Source: an uncultured Actinomycetes bacterium
Lineage (GTDB): Bacteria; Actinomycetota; Acidimicrobiia; Acidimicrobiales; RAAP-2
Direction of reading: 5' to 3'
Length of the DNA stretch: 64,000 nt
NCBI GenBank assembly: GCA_903825305.1
Contig: CAIKAC010000012.1
Span: forward strand, 1-64,000
The notes below the pieces were generated by a model that ran no database searches, had not been told where the DNA came from, and saw only the letters and a program-made list of their open reading frames with translations. This document shows positions 9,356 to 17,547 of the stretch, piece by piece. Positions within the stretch are counted from its first letter, which is position 1. Each line of letters begins with the position of its first letter. Position numbers and translations under genes: made by a program.

Positions 9356-10642
9356 GTGCTGCACCGTCTCGCGAACATTTTCCGAGTTCCTGACCTTCGC
9401 AACAAGGTCGTCTTCACGCTCGCCATCATTGCGCTGTATCAGTTCGGGGCAAACGTCCCTGTGCCTGGCGTGTCCTACGCCAAGGTGCAACTGCTTCAAT
9501 CGGCAGCTTCAGGCAAGGGTGTGCTCGGATTCTTGAACTTGTTCTCCGGTGGCGCCTTGACGCGCTTGGCCATCTTTGGCCTCGGTGTCATGCCGTACAT
9601 CACGAGCTCGATCATTATTCAGCTGCTCACGACGGTCATCCCTAAACTTGAAGAGTGGCGTGACCAAGGAGCGGTGGGTCAAAAGAAGATCACCCAGACC
9701 ACGCGGTACTTGACCATTGCCTTGGCTCTGCTGCAGGCCACTGGTTTGGTCTATGCCTTCCACGGCCATGACCAAGCCCTGATTGGCTTGACTATTGACC
9801 TCATCCCGAAGTTCAACTTCTGGTTGGCTGCCTTCATGGTGCTGCTCCTGACCGCAGGAACGGCTTTCGTGATGTGGCTCGCCGAGCTCGTGACCCAGCG
9901 AGGTATTGGTCAGGGTATGTCGATTCTGATTTTCGCCAACGTGGTGGCTGCGATTCCTTCGGGCGCACGCGGCATCTGGCAAGAAGGTGGACCGACCAAA
10001 GCCATCGCCATCTTGGTCGTGTCGCTAGCCCTGCTCGTTTTCATTGTCTTCATGGATCAAGGCCAGCGCCGTATCCCGGTCACCTTTGCCAAGAAGGTGG
10101 TGGGACGCCGTATGTATGGTGGCAACTCCACCTACATCCCCCTCAAGGTCAACCAAGCCGGTGTTATCCCGATCATCTTCGCGAGTTCGGTGCTCTACAT
10201 TCCCGTCTTGCTCTCGAACATCATCCCGTGGGCATGGTTCCAGAACTTTGTTCGTAACTCACTGACGCCGACAAGCTTCTTCTACATCGGTTCTTATTTC
10301 TTGCTCATCGTGGGCTTCACCTTCTTCTACGTGTACATCGCCTTCGAGCCACACCAACAAGCTGACATGATCCGTAAACAAGGTGGCTTTATCCCTGGCA
10401 TTCGCCCAGGACCTCCAACGGAGCAGTACTTCAGTCACATCTTGAGCCGCATCACTGTCGTCGGCGCGTTCTTCCTCGGCTTTGTGGCCGTCGTGCCGTC
10501 GCTGCTCATGGCGCTGTGGCACTTGAACAAGTTCCCCTTCTATGGCACCACGCTCTTGATCAGCGTTGGTGTGGCACTCGAAACCATGCGCCAGATTGAC
10601 TCTCAGTTGATGATGCGCAACTACGAGGGCTTCCTCAAGTAG
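9356..10642 (+). CDS. secY: preprotein translocase subunit SecY
   Basis: SecY is the channel of the Sec translocon in the cytoplasmic membrane; it works with SecE/SecG and SecA. The 428-residue protein has the ten-helix pattern. It starts MLHRLANIFRVPDLRNK and contains ALYQFGANVPVPG, the plug region LNLFSGGALTRLAIFGLGVM, and the cytosolic loop KVNQAGVIPIIFASS. A GTG start is chosen with AAGGGAAG about 11 bases upstream. It ends the spc run and is followed four bases later by adk, the usual secY-adk-map order. Length is normal. Confidence 0.97.
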   Translation: MLHRLANIFRVPDLRNKVVFTLAIIALYQFGANVPVPGVSYAKVQLLQSAASGKGVLGFLNLFSGGALTRLAIFGLGVMPYITSSIIIQLLTTVIPKLEEWRDQGAVGQKKITQTTRYLTIALALLQATGLVYAFHGHDQALIGLTIDLIPKFNFWLAAFMVLLLTAGTAFVMWLAELVTQRGIGQGMSILIFANVVAAIPSGARGIWQEGGPTKAIAILVVSLALLVFIVFMDQGQRRIPVTFAKKVVGRRMYGGNSTYIPLKVNQAGVIPIIFASSVLYIPVLLSNIIPWAWFQNFVRNSLTPTSFFYIGSYFLLIVGFTFFYVYIAFEPHQQADMIRKQGGFIPGIRPGPPTEQYFSHILSRITVVGAFFLGFVAVVPSLLMALWHLNKFPFYGTTLLISVGVALETMRQIDSQLMMRNYEGFLK

Positions 10643-10646
10643 ACCC

Positions 10647-11312
10647 ATGGGTACCGGGGTCAGGCTGATCGTCCTCGGCAAGCAGGGCGCGGGGAAAGGA
10701 ACGCAGTGCGTTCGCCTGTCGCACCGCTATGCCATTCCGCACATTTCCACGGGTGACATGTTGCGTGCTGCCGTGCGCAACCAAACCGAGTTGGGCCAAA
10801 TTGCTGGACCACTCATGGACGCTGGTTCGCTCTTGGGCGACGACCTCATCATGAGCATCGTCAGCGAGCGACTCAGCGAACCTGACGCTGCCACCCGAGG
10901 CTTCATTTTGGATGGGGTGCCTCGCACCGTCGTGCAGGCTGAATTGCTGGAAGAAAAGATTGGCGTCGACGGCATCGACTGCGTGATCAACCTCGACGTG
11001 CCCACCGAAGATGTCCTACAGCGCCTCGTGTCACGTCGTGTGTGTGATGACTGCGGTGCGATTTATTCGACCAATCAGCCTCCGGCTGTGAATTGGACTT
11101 GTGACAACTGCGGGGGCCAAGTCGTGCAGCGCAAAGACGACACTGCAGAAGCCATCATGAAGCGCTTGGCAGCCTATGAGGCCGAGACCTTGCCGCTCGT
11201 TGATTTCTACTCACAACGCGGCAAGCTCGTCACCATCGATGGTTCACAAAACGCTGACGCCGTCTTTGACGCCACGGTGGCAGCCATCAAAGCGGCGACA
11301 CGTCGATCATGA
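10647..11312 (+). CDS. adk: adenylate kinase
   Basis: Adenylate kinase converts AMP and ATP to two ADP in the cytoplasm. The 221-residue product has the P-loop GKQGAGKGT (residues 11-19), where the usual Pro of the GxPGxGKGT motif is Gln. It also has STGDMLRAA for AMP binding, FILDGVPRT, and a LID domain with four cysteines (133, 136, 152, 155) that form a zinc site. It is the long-LID type. It starts four bases after secY without a clear ribosome-binding site, suggesting coupling, and overlaps map by four bases. Confidence 0.97.
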   Translation: MGTGVRLIVLGKQGAGKGTQCVRLSHRYAIPHISTGDMLRAAVRNQTELGQIAGPLMDAGSLLGDDLIMSIVSERLSEPDAATRGFILDGVPRTVVQAELLEEKIGVDGIDCVINLDVPTEDVLQRLVSRRVCDDCGAIYSTNQPPAVNWTCDNCGGQVVQRKDDTAEAIMKRLAAYEAETLPLVDFYSQRGKLVTIDGSQNADAVFDATVAAIKAATRRS

Positions 11313-12052
11313 GACGTAACGCCGTAGAGCTCGACAAGATGCGTCGCGCCGGCAAAGTGGTGGCCGAAATGCACGAAGCCACTCGGGCGGCCATTCGTCC
11401 TGGAGTCTCGACCATGGATCTGAACAAGATTGCCGCCGAGGTCATCGAAAAGCGTGGAGCCAAATCGAATTTCCTCGGCTACCACGGCTTCCCGGCGGTC
11501 ATTTGTTCGAGCCCCAATGACATGATCGTTCACGGCATCCCCTCCGAGACGGTGATCTTGGAAGAGGGCGACATCATCTCCATTGACTGTGGCGCCATCA
11601 TCGAGGGTTATCACGGAGATGCGGCCTACACCGCAGGAGTGGGGGAGATTTCAAAAGCGGCCCAACGCCTTATTGATGTCACCGAGCGTTCTATGTATGC
11701 AGGTATCGAGCAACTCACCAAGGGCAACCGACTCCACGAGGTGGGACGTGCCGTAGAGACTGTGGCCCTGGCTGCCGGTTACGGAGTGGTGCGCGAATAC
11801 GTTGGCCACGCCATTGGTACGGCCATGCACGAGCAGCCTCAGGTTCCCAACTACTGGCCGGGCTCTCCCGGACCAACGCTCAAGACCGGCATGGTCTTTG
11901 CCATTGAACCCATGATCAACATTGGTGGCGAAGAAACCATGCTGTTAGAAGACGGCTGGAGCGTCGTGACTGCCGATGGCAGCTTGTCCGCGCATTTTGA
12001 GCACACCATTGCCGTAACCGACAACGGGCCTGAAATCTTCACCCTGCCATAA
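11309..12052 (+). CDS. map: methionine aminopeptidase, type I
   Basis: Map removes the initiator methionine from nascent proteins. The 247-residue product has all five metal ligands of the pita-bread fold in order: Asp in IISIDCGAI, Asp in GYHGDAAYT, His in VGHAIGTAMHEQPQVPN, Glu in VFAIEPM, Glu in FEHTIAV. The substrate-pocket His is in NDMIVHGIP. It has no N-terminal zinc-finger extension. The start overlaps adk (ATGA). In most actinobacteria infA follows directly; here two secreted-protein genes intervene. Confidence 0.97.
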   Translation: MRRNAVELDKMRRAGKVVAEMHEATRAAIRPGVSTMDLNKIAAEVIEKRGAKSNFLGYHGFPAVICSSPNDMIVHGIPSETVILEEGDIISIDCGAIIEGYHGDAAYTAGVGEISKAAQRLIDVTERSMYAGIEQLTKGNRLHEVGRAVETVALAAGYGVVREYVGHAIGTAMHEQPQVPNYWPGSPGPTLKTGMVFAIEPMINIGGEETMLLEDGWSVVTADGSLSAHFEHTIAVTDNGPEIFTLP

Positions 12053-12156
12053 GCTCAGTTGGTATTTATTCGCGTCGCGGCCTTCCTCACCATGCGTGCA
12101 TCTCGAAAGTAACCTGTCGGCACAGGCGCCGTGGGTGCGCACAGGAAGTGAGCCTC

Positions 12157-12939
12157 GTGAAATTTCTTTCGTCTCGCCTCTCAGTGGCTGTGGTAGCCGC
12201 CATAATCGGAGCCTCCGTCGTCGCGTTGAGTTCTGGAGCGCTGACAAAAAATTCTCCGGTACGCGCCACGACCTTCTACGCGTGTGAGGCAAATAGTGGG
12301 GGAGCGGTGAGTACGATCAGTGCGTTGAGCTCTCTGCAATGCAAGAAGGGCTTTACAAAAGTTTCTTGGAATGCGACTGGTCCCACCGGAGCGAGGGGCC
12401 CTGCCGGAGCTCAAGGCACGCCAGGATCCGCTGGCGCGCAGGGTGCCATCGGTCCAACCGGGCCAAACGCACAAAGTTGTACGACGTACTATCCCGGCGC
12501 TGATCTCGCGGGCTGCACGATCAAGGGGAGTGCGATCAACGGCATCAACCTTGACGGAGCCAATTTTGCCGGAGCGATCATGGATGCATCGCCGGGTGGG
12601 GCGGTGGCAATTAACGCGAAAGGAGGAAATTTTTCTTCCCTTTCGATTAGTTCCGCAGTAGCAGCATTCGGGGGGCAATTCGCTGGGGCCAATTTTCAAT
12701 TTGCCGACATCAGCCATGTTCGGGTCCAAGGAAATTTCACGGGAGTGAATTTTTCTTCAGCGAACCTGCAAAATGATGATTTCGAAGTTTCAGTGGTGGA
12801 CGACGTCAATTTCGCAAACGCCAACTTGCTTGGCGACACGAATTTGGCGCTCAATGGGACCGATATGTTTGCGAACACGGTGTGCCCTGACGGTTCGAAG
12901 TCCCAGGAGGACCAGGGAACGTGCTTCGGGCACACGTAA
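12157..12939 (+). CDS. secreted collagen-like/pentapeptide-repeat protein (copy 1)
   Basis: Not a known named protein. The 260-residue product begins with a hydrophobic signal or anchor segment (VAVVAAIIGASVVALSSGAL). A short domain follows with Cys pairs (FYACEA, SLQCKKG) and [11 protein letters not shown], then about ten Gly-X-Y collagen-like triplets. A C-terminal half with pentapeptide-type A-N-F/L repeats follows (LDGANFAGAIMDAS, VNFSSANLQNDDF, VNFANANLLGD), and it ends NTVCPDG-x8-GTC-GH. The GTG at 12157 is preferred to the GTG at 12148 because AGGAAG lies eight bases upstream. Base composition looks more AT-rich than the flanking operon. Copy 2 follows 83 bases later. Probable role at the cell surface is inference. 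Confidence 0.82.
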   Translation: MKFLSSRLSVAVVAAIIGASVVALSSGALTKNSPVRATTFYACEANSGGAVSTISALSSLQCKKGFTKVSWNATGPTGARGPAGAQGTPGSAGAQGAIGPTGPNAQSCTTYYPGADLAGCTIKGSAINGINLDGANFAGAIMDASPGGAVAINAKGGNFSSLSISSAVAAFGGQFAGANFQFADISHVRVQGNFTGVNFSSANLQNDDFEVSVVDDVNFANANLLGDTNLALNGTDMFANTVCPDGSKSQEDQGTCFGHT

Positions 12940-13022
12940 GCGCTGAAGACCTTGATGGGCGTTACCGCATGGGACGACCTAGGGTGGGCAAGTAATTACT
13001 TCCGAGCTCTGTGGGGGCCGTA

Positions 13023-13910
13023 ATGAATTTCTTTTCAACCCGAATTGGGGCCGCGGTGGGTGCAGCCGTGTTGACCGCGAGTGTTTTCGCAGTGGTGAGC
13101 TCGGGGGCCTTGGGTGGCAATGCGCCTACCCATCAAATGACGTATTACGCGTGCGAAGCCAAACACGGTTCGGGTCTCAGCAAGTTGAGTGCATCAGCTT
13201 CCCTGGTCTGCCCTCGAGGGTCCAAGAAAGTGTCATGGAATGCAACGGGCCCCACGGGCCTACAGGGTCCCCGTGGTGCAACTGGGCCTGCAGGCACCGC
13301 GGGTGCAGCGGGCGTGCAAGGTGCGATAGGTCCCCAAGGCGCCCAAGGAGTTCAAGGTGTGCCAGGAATACAAGGTGCGCAGGGGCCCGCTGGAAACACC
13401 GGTGCTCGGGGAGCCACTGGCCCAACTGGCCCACAGGGCCAAAATTGTTCACTCAAGTACCCAGGCGTTGATCTTGCAGGATGTCCCATCGTGTGGGGAT
13501 CCAACTGGGACAGTGCGGATGTTCGCGGCGCAAACTTCACCTACGCGTCAATTTCTGGGACGGGGACGTCGGTATTAGCGACAGGCGCAAATTTCACTGA
13601 TGCCACACTGAACACCGTGCTTGACGGCTCTGTCTTCATCAACGCAAATTTCACGGGAGCATCGCTTAATGGTGTGACCACTACCGGGTCGCACTCCACC
13701 TTCATCGGCGATGTCTTTTACATGGCATATCTTCAGAATCAGAATTGGGGCTCAACGGTGTTTGGTGCTGATGACTTCACGGACGCCAATCTTCTCGGCT
13801 CCACCTTTTTAACGCAGTCAGGCCACCACGACATTTTCAATAACACGGTGTGCCCAGATGGAACCAACTCCGATAGCGATGCGGGAACCTGCGTGGGTCA
13901 CGGCATGTAG
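13023..13910 (+). CDS. secreted collagen-like/pentapeptide-repeat protein (copy 2)
   Basis: Paralogue of the preceding gene with the same order of parts in 295 residues. There is a signal or anchor segment ([19 protein letters not shown]), a Cys-containing domain ([24 protein letters not shown]), about 22 collagen-like Gly-X-Y triplets, the junction [15 protein letters not shown], and pentapeptide-like repeats ([34 protein letters not shown]). It has the same C-terminal NTVCPDG-x8-GTC-GH motif. The collagen stretch is twice as long as in copy 1, as expected for a slippage-prone repeat. ATG 13023 is chosen over an in-frame GTG at 13011; GGGGG lies five bases upstream. Function unknown. Confidence 0.82.
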   Translation: MNFFSTRIGAAVGAAVLTASVFAVVSSGALGGNAPTHQMTYYACEAKHGSGLSKLSASASLVCPRGSKKVSWNATGPTGLQGPRGATGPAGTAGAAGVQGAIGPQGAQGVQGVPGIQGAQGPAGNTGARGATGPTGPQGQNCSLKYPGVDLAGCPIVWGSNWDSADVRGANFTYASISGTGTSVLATGANFTDATLNTVLDGSVFINANFTGASLNGVTTTGSHSTFIGDVFYMAYLQNQNWGSTVFGADDFTDANLLGSTFLTQSGHHDIFNNTVCPDGTNSDSDAGTCVGHGM

Positions 13911-14367
13911 CCATTGGGTCAGGCGTTGGCCTTTTGTCGCGCGCCCCCTGAGCGCCACCTTGCCATCAACTGAAGGTTCGCAAGCCCTTCAGTAACGGTT
14001 GGCCGCTATGACTGACGCTTTGGTTACCACCAATTCGCTTGGCTGAGCCCGTGGCCACGCTCGCGATATTCGCTTAATCGTCCTTGAAATGGCCTGCTAT
14101 CGCGAATCTAGAGAAATCGGGGGGAGGGGCCCCGGGCCGAAGACCGGTAAGTTTTGCCGTCAGAATCTGTGGAAAACTTGGCATATCAGCCTCTGAAATG
14201 TCGGCCAGAAATGCCAATTGGCGAAGCATGGCTTTTTCTGAGTAGGATGGCAATCCGCCCTGAACGGCCATTGGTCGCTCGGGCAACCCAGTAGTGCCTT
14301 CGTGGTGCAAAACGCTTTCATGCGTGCGCGCCAACGGAGGGTCAGTTTGAGTCGCTAGGAGAGCAAC
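13911..14367 (+). other. 457-bp intergenic region before infA
   Basis: No convincing gene is seen on either strand. A minus-strand frame at 14074-14334 (86 codons) would need a TTG start, has no ribosome-binding site and resembles nothing familiar. The region probably holds the promoter and leader for infA-rpmJ-rpsM and the rest. One weak candidate is TTGGCG at 14218-14223 with TAGGAT at 14243-14248 (19-base spacing). The infA ribosome-binding site AGGAG is at 14357-14361. No rho-independent terminator was found after the collagen-like gene. Confidence 0.5.
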
Positions 14368-14592
14368 CTGTCAAAGCCGAAGGAAGACGCCATTGTCCTC
14401 GAGGGAACGGTCATTGAGCCGTTGCCTAACGCGATGTTTCGCGTTGAACTCGAGAACGGGCACAAGGTTCTCGCCCACAGCTCAGGGAAAATGCGTATGC
14501 ACCGCATCCGTATTCTCCCTGGGGACAAAGTCCAAGTGGAGATCACTCCCTACGACTTGACCCGTGGGCGCATTACCTATCGGTACAAATAA
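14368..14592 (+). CDS. infA: translation initiation factor IF-1, apparent CTG start
   Basis: IF-1 binds the 30S A site during initiation. The 74-residue frame is an essentially perfect IF-1: [40 protein letters not shown], then [14 protein letters not shown]. Upstream in the same frame a TAG stop lies at 14356-14358, so the start must be among GAG-AGC-AAC-CTG. The CTG at 14368 aligns with the family Met (Met-Ser-Lys-Pro-Lys here) and has AGGAG six bases upstream. The only other near-cognate codon is ATT at 14392, which would remove the first eight residues. A rare CTG start on an initiation factor is notable; a one-base sequence error is the alternative. It precedes rpmJ as usual. Confidence 0.9.
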   Translation: MSKPKEDAIVLEGTVIEPLPNAMFRVELENGHKVLAHSSGKMRMHRIRILPGDKVQVEITPYDLTRGRITYRYK

Positions 14593-14645
14593 GACAAGTT
14601 GTTCCAACAACAGTTCGTTCGTTAGAAGAAATCGGAGTTTCAATC

Positions 14646-14759
14646 ATGAAGGTGCGACCCAGCGTCAAGCCAATGTGCGAGAAGTGCAAGGTGATTCGCC
14701 GGCACGGCAACGTGCAGGTGATTTGCGATAACCCGCGACACAAGCAGCGTCAGGGCTAG
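14646..14759 (+). CDS. rpmJ: 50S ribosomal protein L36
   Basis: L36 is the smallest 50S protein. The 37-residue frame starts [20 protein letters not shown] and ends [11 protein letters not shown]. It has the zinc-binding C-x2-C...C-x4-H ligand set (Cys11, Cys14, Cys27, His32), so it is the zinc-containing form. It lies between infA and rpsM, the conserved actinobacterial order. A GGAG element lies upstream of the ATG at 14646. Confidence 0.96.
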   Translation: MKVRPSVKPMCEKCKVIRRHGNVQVICDNPRHKQRQG

Positions 14760-14776
14760 GGAAGAGGAAGAGATAG

Positions 14777-15154
14777 ATGGCTCGTATTGCCGGCGTTGAC
14801 ATCCCCCGCGAAAAGCGCGTGGAGATTTCATTGACCTACATCTTTGGTATTGGTTTGACCACGTCACGTCAGATCTTGGCCGAGACGGGGATCAACCCTG
14901 ACACGCGCGTGCGTGACCTCACCGACACTGAGGTCAACCAGTTGCGTAGTTGGATCGACCAAAACTTGACCGTTGAAGGTGACCTTCGTCGCGATGTCGC
15001 ACAAGACATCCGACGCAAGATGGAAATCAACTGTTACCAGGGTGTGCGTCACCGCAAGGGCCTGCCGGTTCACGGTCAGCGCACGCACACGAACGCTCGT
15101 ACTCGCAAGGGCCCGAAGAAGACCGTGGCCGGTAAGAAGAAGGTGAAGAAGTAA
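14777..15154 (+). CDS. rpsM: 30S ribosomal protein S13
   Basis: S13 in the 30S head contacts P-site tRNA and forms intersubunit bridges. The 125-residue product starts [20 protein letters not shown] and contains [15 protein letters not shown] and the C-terminal [20 protein letters not shown], followed by a Lys-rich tail that reaches the P site. Length is normal. A GGAAGAG ribosome-binding region precedes the ATG, and the stop overlaps the rpsK start by one base. Confidence 0.98.
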   Translation: MARIAGVDIPREKRVEISLTYIFGIGLTTSRQILAETGINPDTRVRDLTDTEVNQLRSWIDQNLTVEGDLRRDVAQDIRRKMEINCYQGVRHRKGLPVHGQRTHTNARTRKGPKKTVAGKKKVKK

Positions 15155-15546
15155 TGGCGAAGCCCGCTGCAACGCGTACTCGTCGTCGCGAACGCAAGAA
15201 CGTTCCCTACGGCGTGGCTCACATCAAGAGCTCATTCAACAACACCATCATTTCGATCTGCGACCCCGACGGCAACGTGTTGTCCTGGGCTTCAGCTGGC
15301 AATGTCGGCTTCAAGGGTTCACGCAAATCCACTCCTTTCGCAGCCCAGTTGGCTGCTGAGCAAGCAGCCAAGCGCGCCATGGAACACGGCGTTCGCAAGG
15401 TTGACGTGCTCGTCCGCGGTCCTGGTTCAGGCCGTGAAACTGCAATTCGTTCCTTGGCTGCCGCTGGCATTGAAGTGCTCGGCATCAAAGACGTCACCCC
15501 CATCCCTCACAACGGTTGTCGCCCCAAGAAGCGACGCCGGGTCTAA
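15154..15546 (+). CDS. rpsK: 30S ribosomal protein S11
   Basis: S11 lies on the 30S platform near the mRNA exit. The 130-residue product has [60 protein letters not shown] and the C-terminal [13 protein letters not shown], all S11 landmarks. Length is normal. It is translationally coupled to rpsM (one-base overlap) and followed by rpsD after 12 bases. Confidence 0.98.
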   Translation: MAKPAATRTRRRERKNVPYGVAHIKSSFNNTIISICDPDGNVLSWASAGNVGFKGSRKSTPFAAQLAAEQAAKRAMEHGVRKVDVLVRGPGSGRETAIRSLAAAGIEVLGIKDVTPIPHNGCRPKKRRRV

Positions 15547-15558
15547 GGAGTATTTGTT

Positions 15559-16206
15559 ATGGCCCGCTACACCGGACCCGTTTGCCGACTTTGCCGTCGC
15601 GAGCGCACCAAGCTCTTCCTCAAGGGAGAGCGCTGCAACTCAATGAAGTGTCCCGTCTCCGAGCAGGTCACTGACCGTCACTCACGTGCTTACCCACCAG
15701 GCGAGCACGGCCGTGACCGCATGCGTCAAGGCTCTGAGTACTTGGCTCAGTTGCGTGAGAAGCAGAAGGCTCGTCGTATCTACGGCATCCTGGAGACGCA
15801 GTTCCGCAACCTCTACGAAGAGGCAAACCGTCGTCCTGGCATCACGGGTGAAAACCTGTTGCAGTTCCTCGAGCTGCGCCTCGACAACGTTGCCTACCGT
15901 GCTGGTTGGGGCGCAAGCCGTAGCCAGGCTCGCCAGTTGGTTCGTCACGGCCACGTGCTTGTCAACGGCAAGCGCGTGACCATCCCGAGTTACCGCGTCC
16001 GTAAGGGTGAAGTCGTCTCATTGAAGACCGCGACTCGTACCAATTTCAACGTGGTTCGCAACCGCGACACCCTTGACCGTCCTGTGCCCGCATGGCTCGA
16101 GAAGGGCGATGAAGGTTTCGCTGTCACTGTGTTGAACATTCCGCTTCGAGAGAACATTGACGAGCCGGTCCAAGAGGCCCTCATCGTCGAGTTGTACTCC
16201 AAGTAA
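15559..16206 (+). CDS. rpsD: 30S ribosomal protein S4, zinc-binding form
   Basis: S4 nucleates 30S assembly and, in E. coli, represses the alpha operon. The 215-residue product carries an N-terminal zinc-finger set ([18 protein letters not shown] followed shortly by KC), so it is the C+ form. The S4 RNA-binding domain follows ([20 protein letters not shown], then [17 protein letters not shown]). Length is normal for the actinobacterial form. An AAGGAG ribosome-binding site lies upstream of the ATG. Confidence 0.97.
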   Translation: MARYTGPVCRLCRRERTKLFLKGERCNSMKCPVSEQVTDRHSRAYPPGEHGRDRMRQGSEYLAQLREKQKARRIYGILETQFRNLYEEANRRPGITGENLLQFLELRLDNVAYRAGWGASRSQARQLVRHGHVLVNGKRVTIPSYRVRKGEVVSLKTATRTNFNVVRNRDTLDRPVPAWLEKGDEGFAVTVLNIPLRENIDEPVQEALIVELYSK

Positions 16207-16244
16207 CCACCAAGCTTTCGTAGATACCCGAGGAGTTACCCGCC

Positions 16245-17183
16245 ATGCTCATCATCCAGCGCCCCACCGTCGAAGCCATCGGCGAAGAGCAGTACAACCG
16301 CCAGCAGTTTGCGGTTGGACCACTCGACCCTGGCTTCGGTCACACGCTCGGCAACTCGCTTCGTCGCACCTTGCTTTCTTCGATCCCCGGTGCTGCTGTC
16401 ACCCAGGTTCGCTTTGACGAAGCCCTGCACGAGTTCACCACCATCAACGGTGTCAAGGAAGATGTCACCGACATCATCTTGAACCTGAAGGACTTGCTCC
16501 TTCGTTCAGACTCTGATGAGCCTGTGGTGATTCGCATTGACAAGTCGGGTCCTGCAGACATCACCGCTGCTGACTTCACGCTGCCCGCTGGTGTTGAGGT
16601 GCTCAACCCAGGCCTGCACATCGCGACGGTGAACGCCAGTGGTCGCTTGGCTGTCGATGTCACAGTTGACCGTGGTGTTGGCTACGTCTCGGCAGAGCGC
16701 AACAAGCGAAGCAACATCATCGGCGTTGTTCCCGTTGACGCAATCTTCTCGCCGGTGCGTCGCTGCACCTACACGGTGGAGCCAGTTCGAGTTGAGCAGT
16801 CGACTGATTACGACCGCATTGTGCTTGACATCGAAACCGATGGCACGATTTCACCTCGCGAAGCCTTGGCTTCAGCTGGTGCAACCTTGAGCTCCCTCGT
16901 GGGCATTGTCGCCAGCCTTGACGACGAGCCCCAGGCACTCGAACTTGGTGACTCTTCGGCCAACATTGGCCAGGGTTCTGAGTTCGACACCCGCATCGAG
17001 GACCTCGGCCTTACCGAGCGTGCTCGTAACTGCCTCAAGCGTGCTGGCATCAACTCCATCGGTGAGCTCATGGCATGCACCGAGAAGGACCTGCTTCAGA
17101 TCACCAACTTCGGTCAGACCTCTCTCAAGGACGTCACTGAGCGTCTTGAAGAGCGCGGTCTTGGCCTGCGAGCGGAGGCGTAA
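16245..17183 (+). CDS. rpoA: DNA-directed RNA polymerase alpha subunit
   Basis: The alpha subunit dimerises to start RNA polymerase assembly; its C-terminal domain contacts promoter UP elements and activators. The 312-residue product has the N-terminal domain (about 1-230, with GPLDPGFGHTLGNSLRRTLL) and the helical C-terminal domain (about 250-312, with LTERARNCLKRAGINSIGEL and TNFGQTSLKDV). Length is normal. A GAGG element precedes the ATG. It lies in the standard rpsM-rpsK-rpsD-rpoA-rplQ order. Confidence 0.98.
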   Translation: MLIIQRPTVEAIGEEQYNRQQFAVGPLDPGFGHTLGNSLRRTLLSSIPGAAVTQVRFDEALHEFTTINGVKEDVTDIILNLKDLLLRSDSDEPVVIRIDKSGPADITAADFTLPAGVEVLNPGLHIATVNASGRLAVDVTVDRGVGYVSAERNKRSNIIGVVPVDAIFSPVRRCTYTVEPVRVEQSTDYDRIVLDIETDGTISPREALASAGATLSSLVGIVASLDDEPQALELGDSSANIGQGSEFDTRIEDLGLTERARNCLKRAGINSIGELMACTEKDLLQITNFGQTSLKDVTERLEERGLGLRAEA

Positions 17184-17186
17184 ATC

Positions 17187-17540
17187 ATGCGCGGAACACC
17201 TAAGCGTGGACGTCGGTTCGGCGGTACGTCCGCCCACCAAAAGGCAATGCAGGGAAACCTCGTTGCATCCTTGATCGCTGCTGAGTTTCTGGTCACCACT
17301 GAGGCCAAAGCTAAGGCACTGCGTCCGATTGCCGAGAAGTGCATCACTGCTGCGACCAAGGGTGGCGTTGCCAACCAGCGTCGCGTCGTGTCACTGATTC
17401 GCGACAAGGACATGGCCAACAAGCTCTTCAATGAGATTGGTCCTCGTTACACCGAGCGTCCTGGTGGATACACCCGTATCCTCAAGCTCGGACCGCGCCC
17501 GGGCGACAATGCCCCGATGGCGCGTATCGAGCTCGTCTAA
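17187..17540 (+). CDS. rplQ: 50S ribosomal protein L17
   Basis: L17 is a 50S protein near the tunnel exit. The 117-residue product starts MRGTPKRGRRFGGTSAHQKA (the usual start is MPxPxxGxxLGGSxxHR). It has AEFLVTTEAKAKALRPIAEK and ends PRPGDNAPMARIELV. Length is normal. It follows rpoA by three bases and ends the alpha operon run; truA follows within eight bases. Confidence 0.97.
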   Translation: MRGTPKRGRRFGGTSAHQKAMQGNLVASLIAAEFLVTTEAKAKALRPIAEKCITAATKGGVANQRRVVSLIRDKDMANKLFNEIGPRYTERPGGYTRILKLGPRPGDNAPMARIELV

Positions 17541-17547
17541 TTTGCAG

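Noticed and set aside
13255-13445. Collagen-coding repeats as a CRISPR array or tandem DNA repeat
   Set aside because: The periodicity is nine bases of varying Gly-X-Y codons in an open frame, with no identical spacer/repeat structure.
14074-14334. 86-codon minus-strand frame in the gap before infA
   Set aside because: Needs a TTG start, lacks a ribosome-binding site and resembles no protein I know; left as part of the intergenic region.
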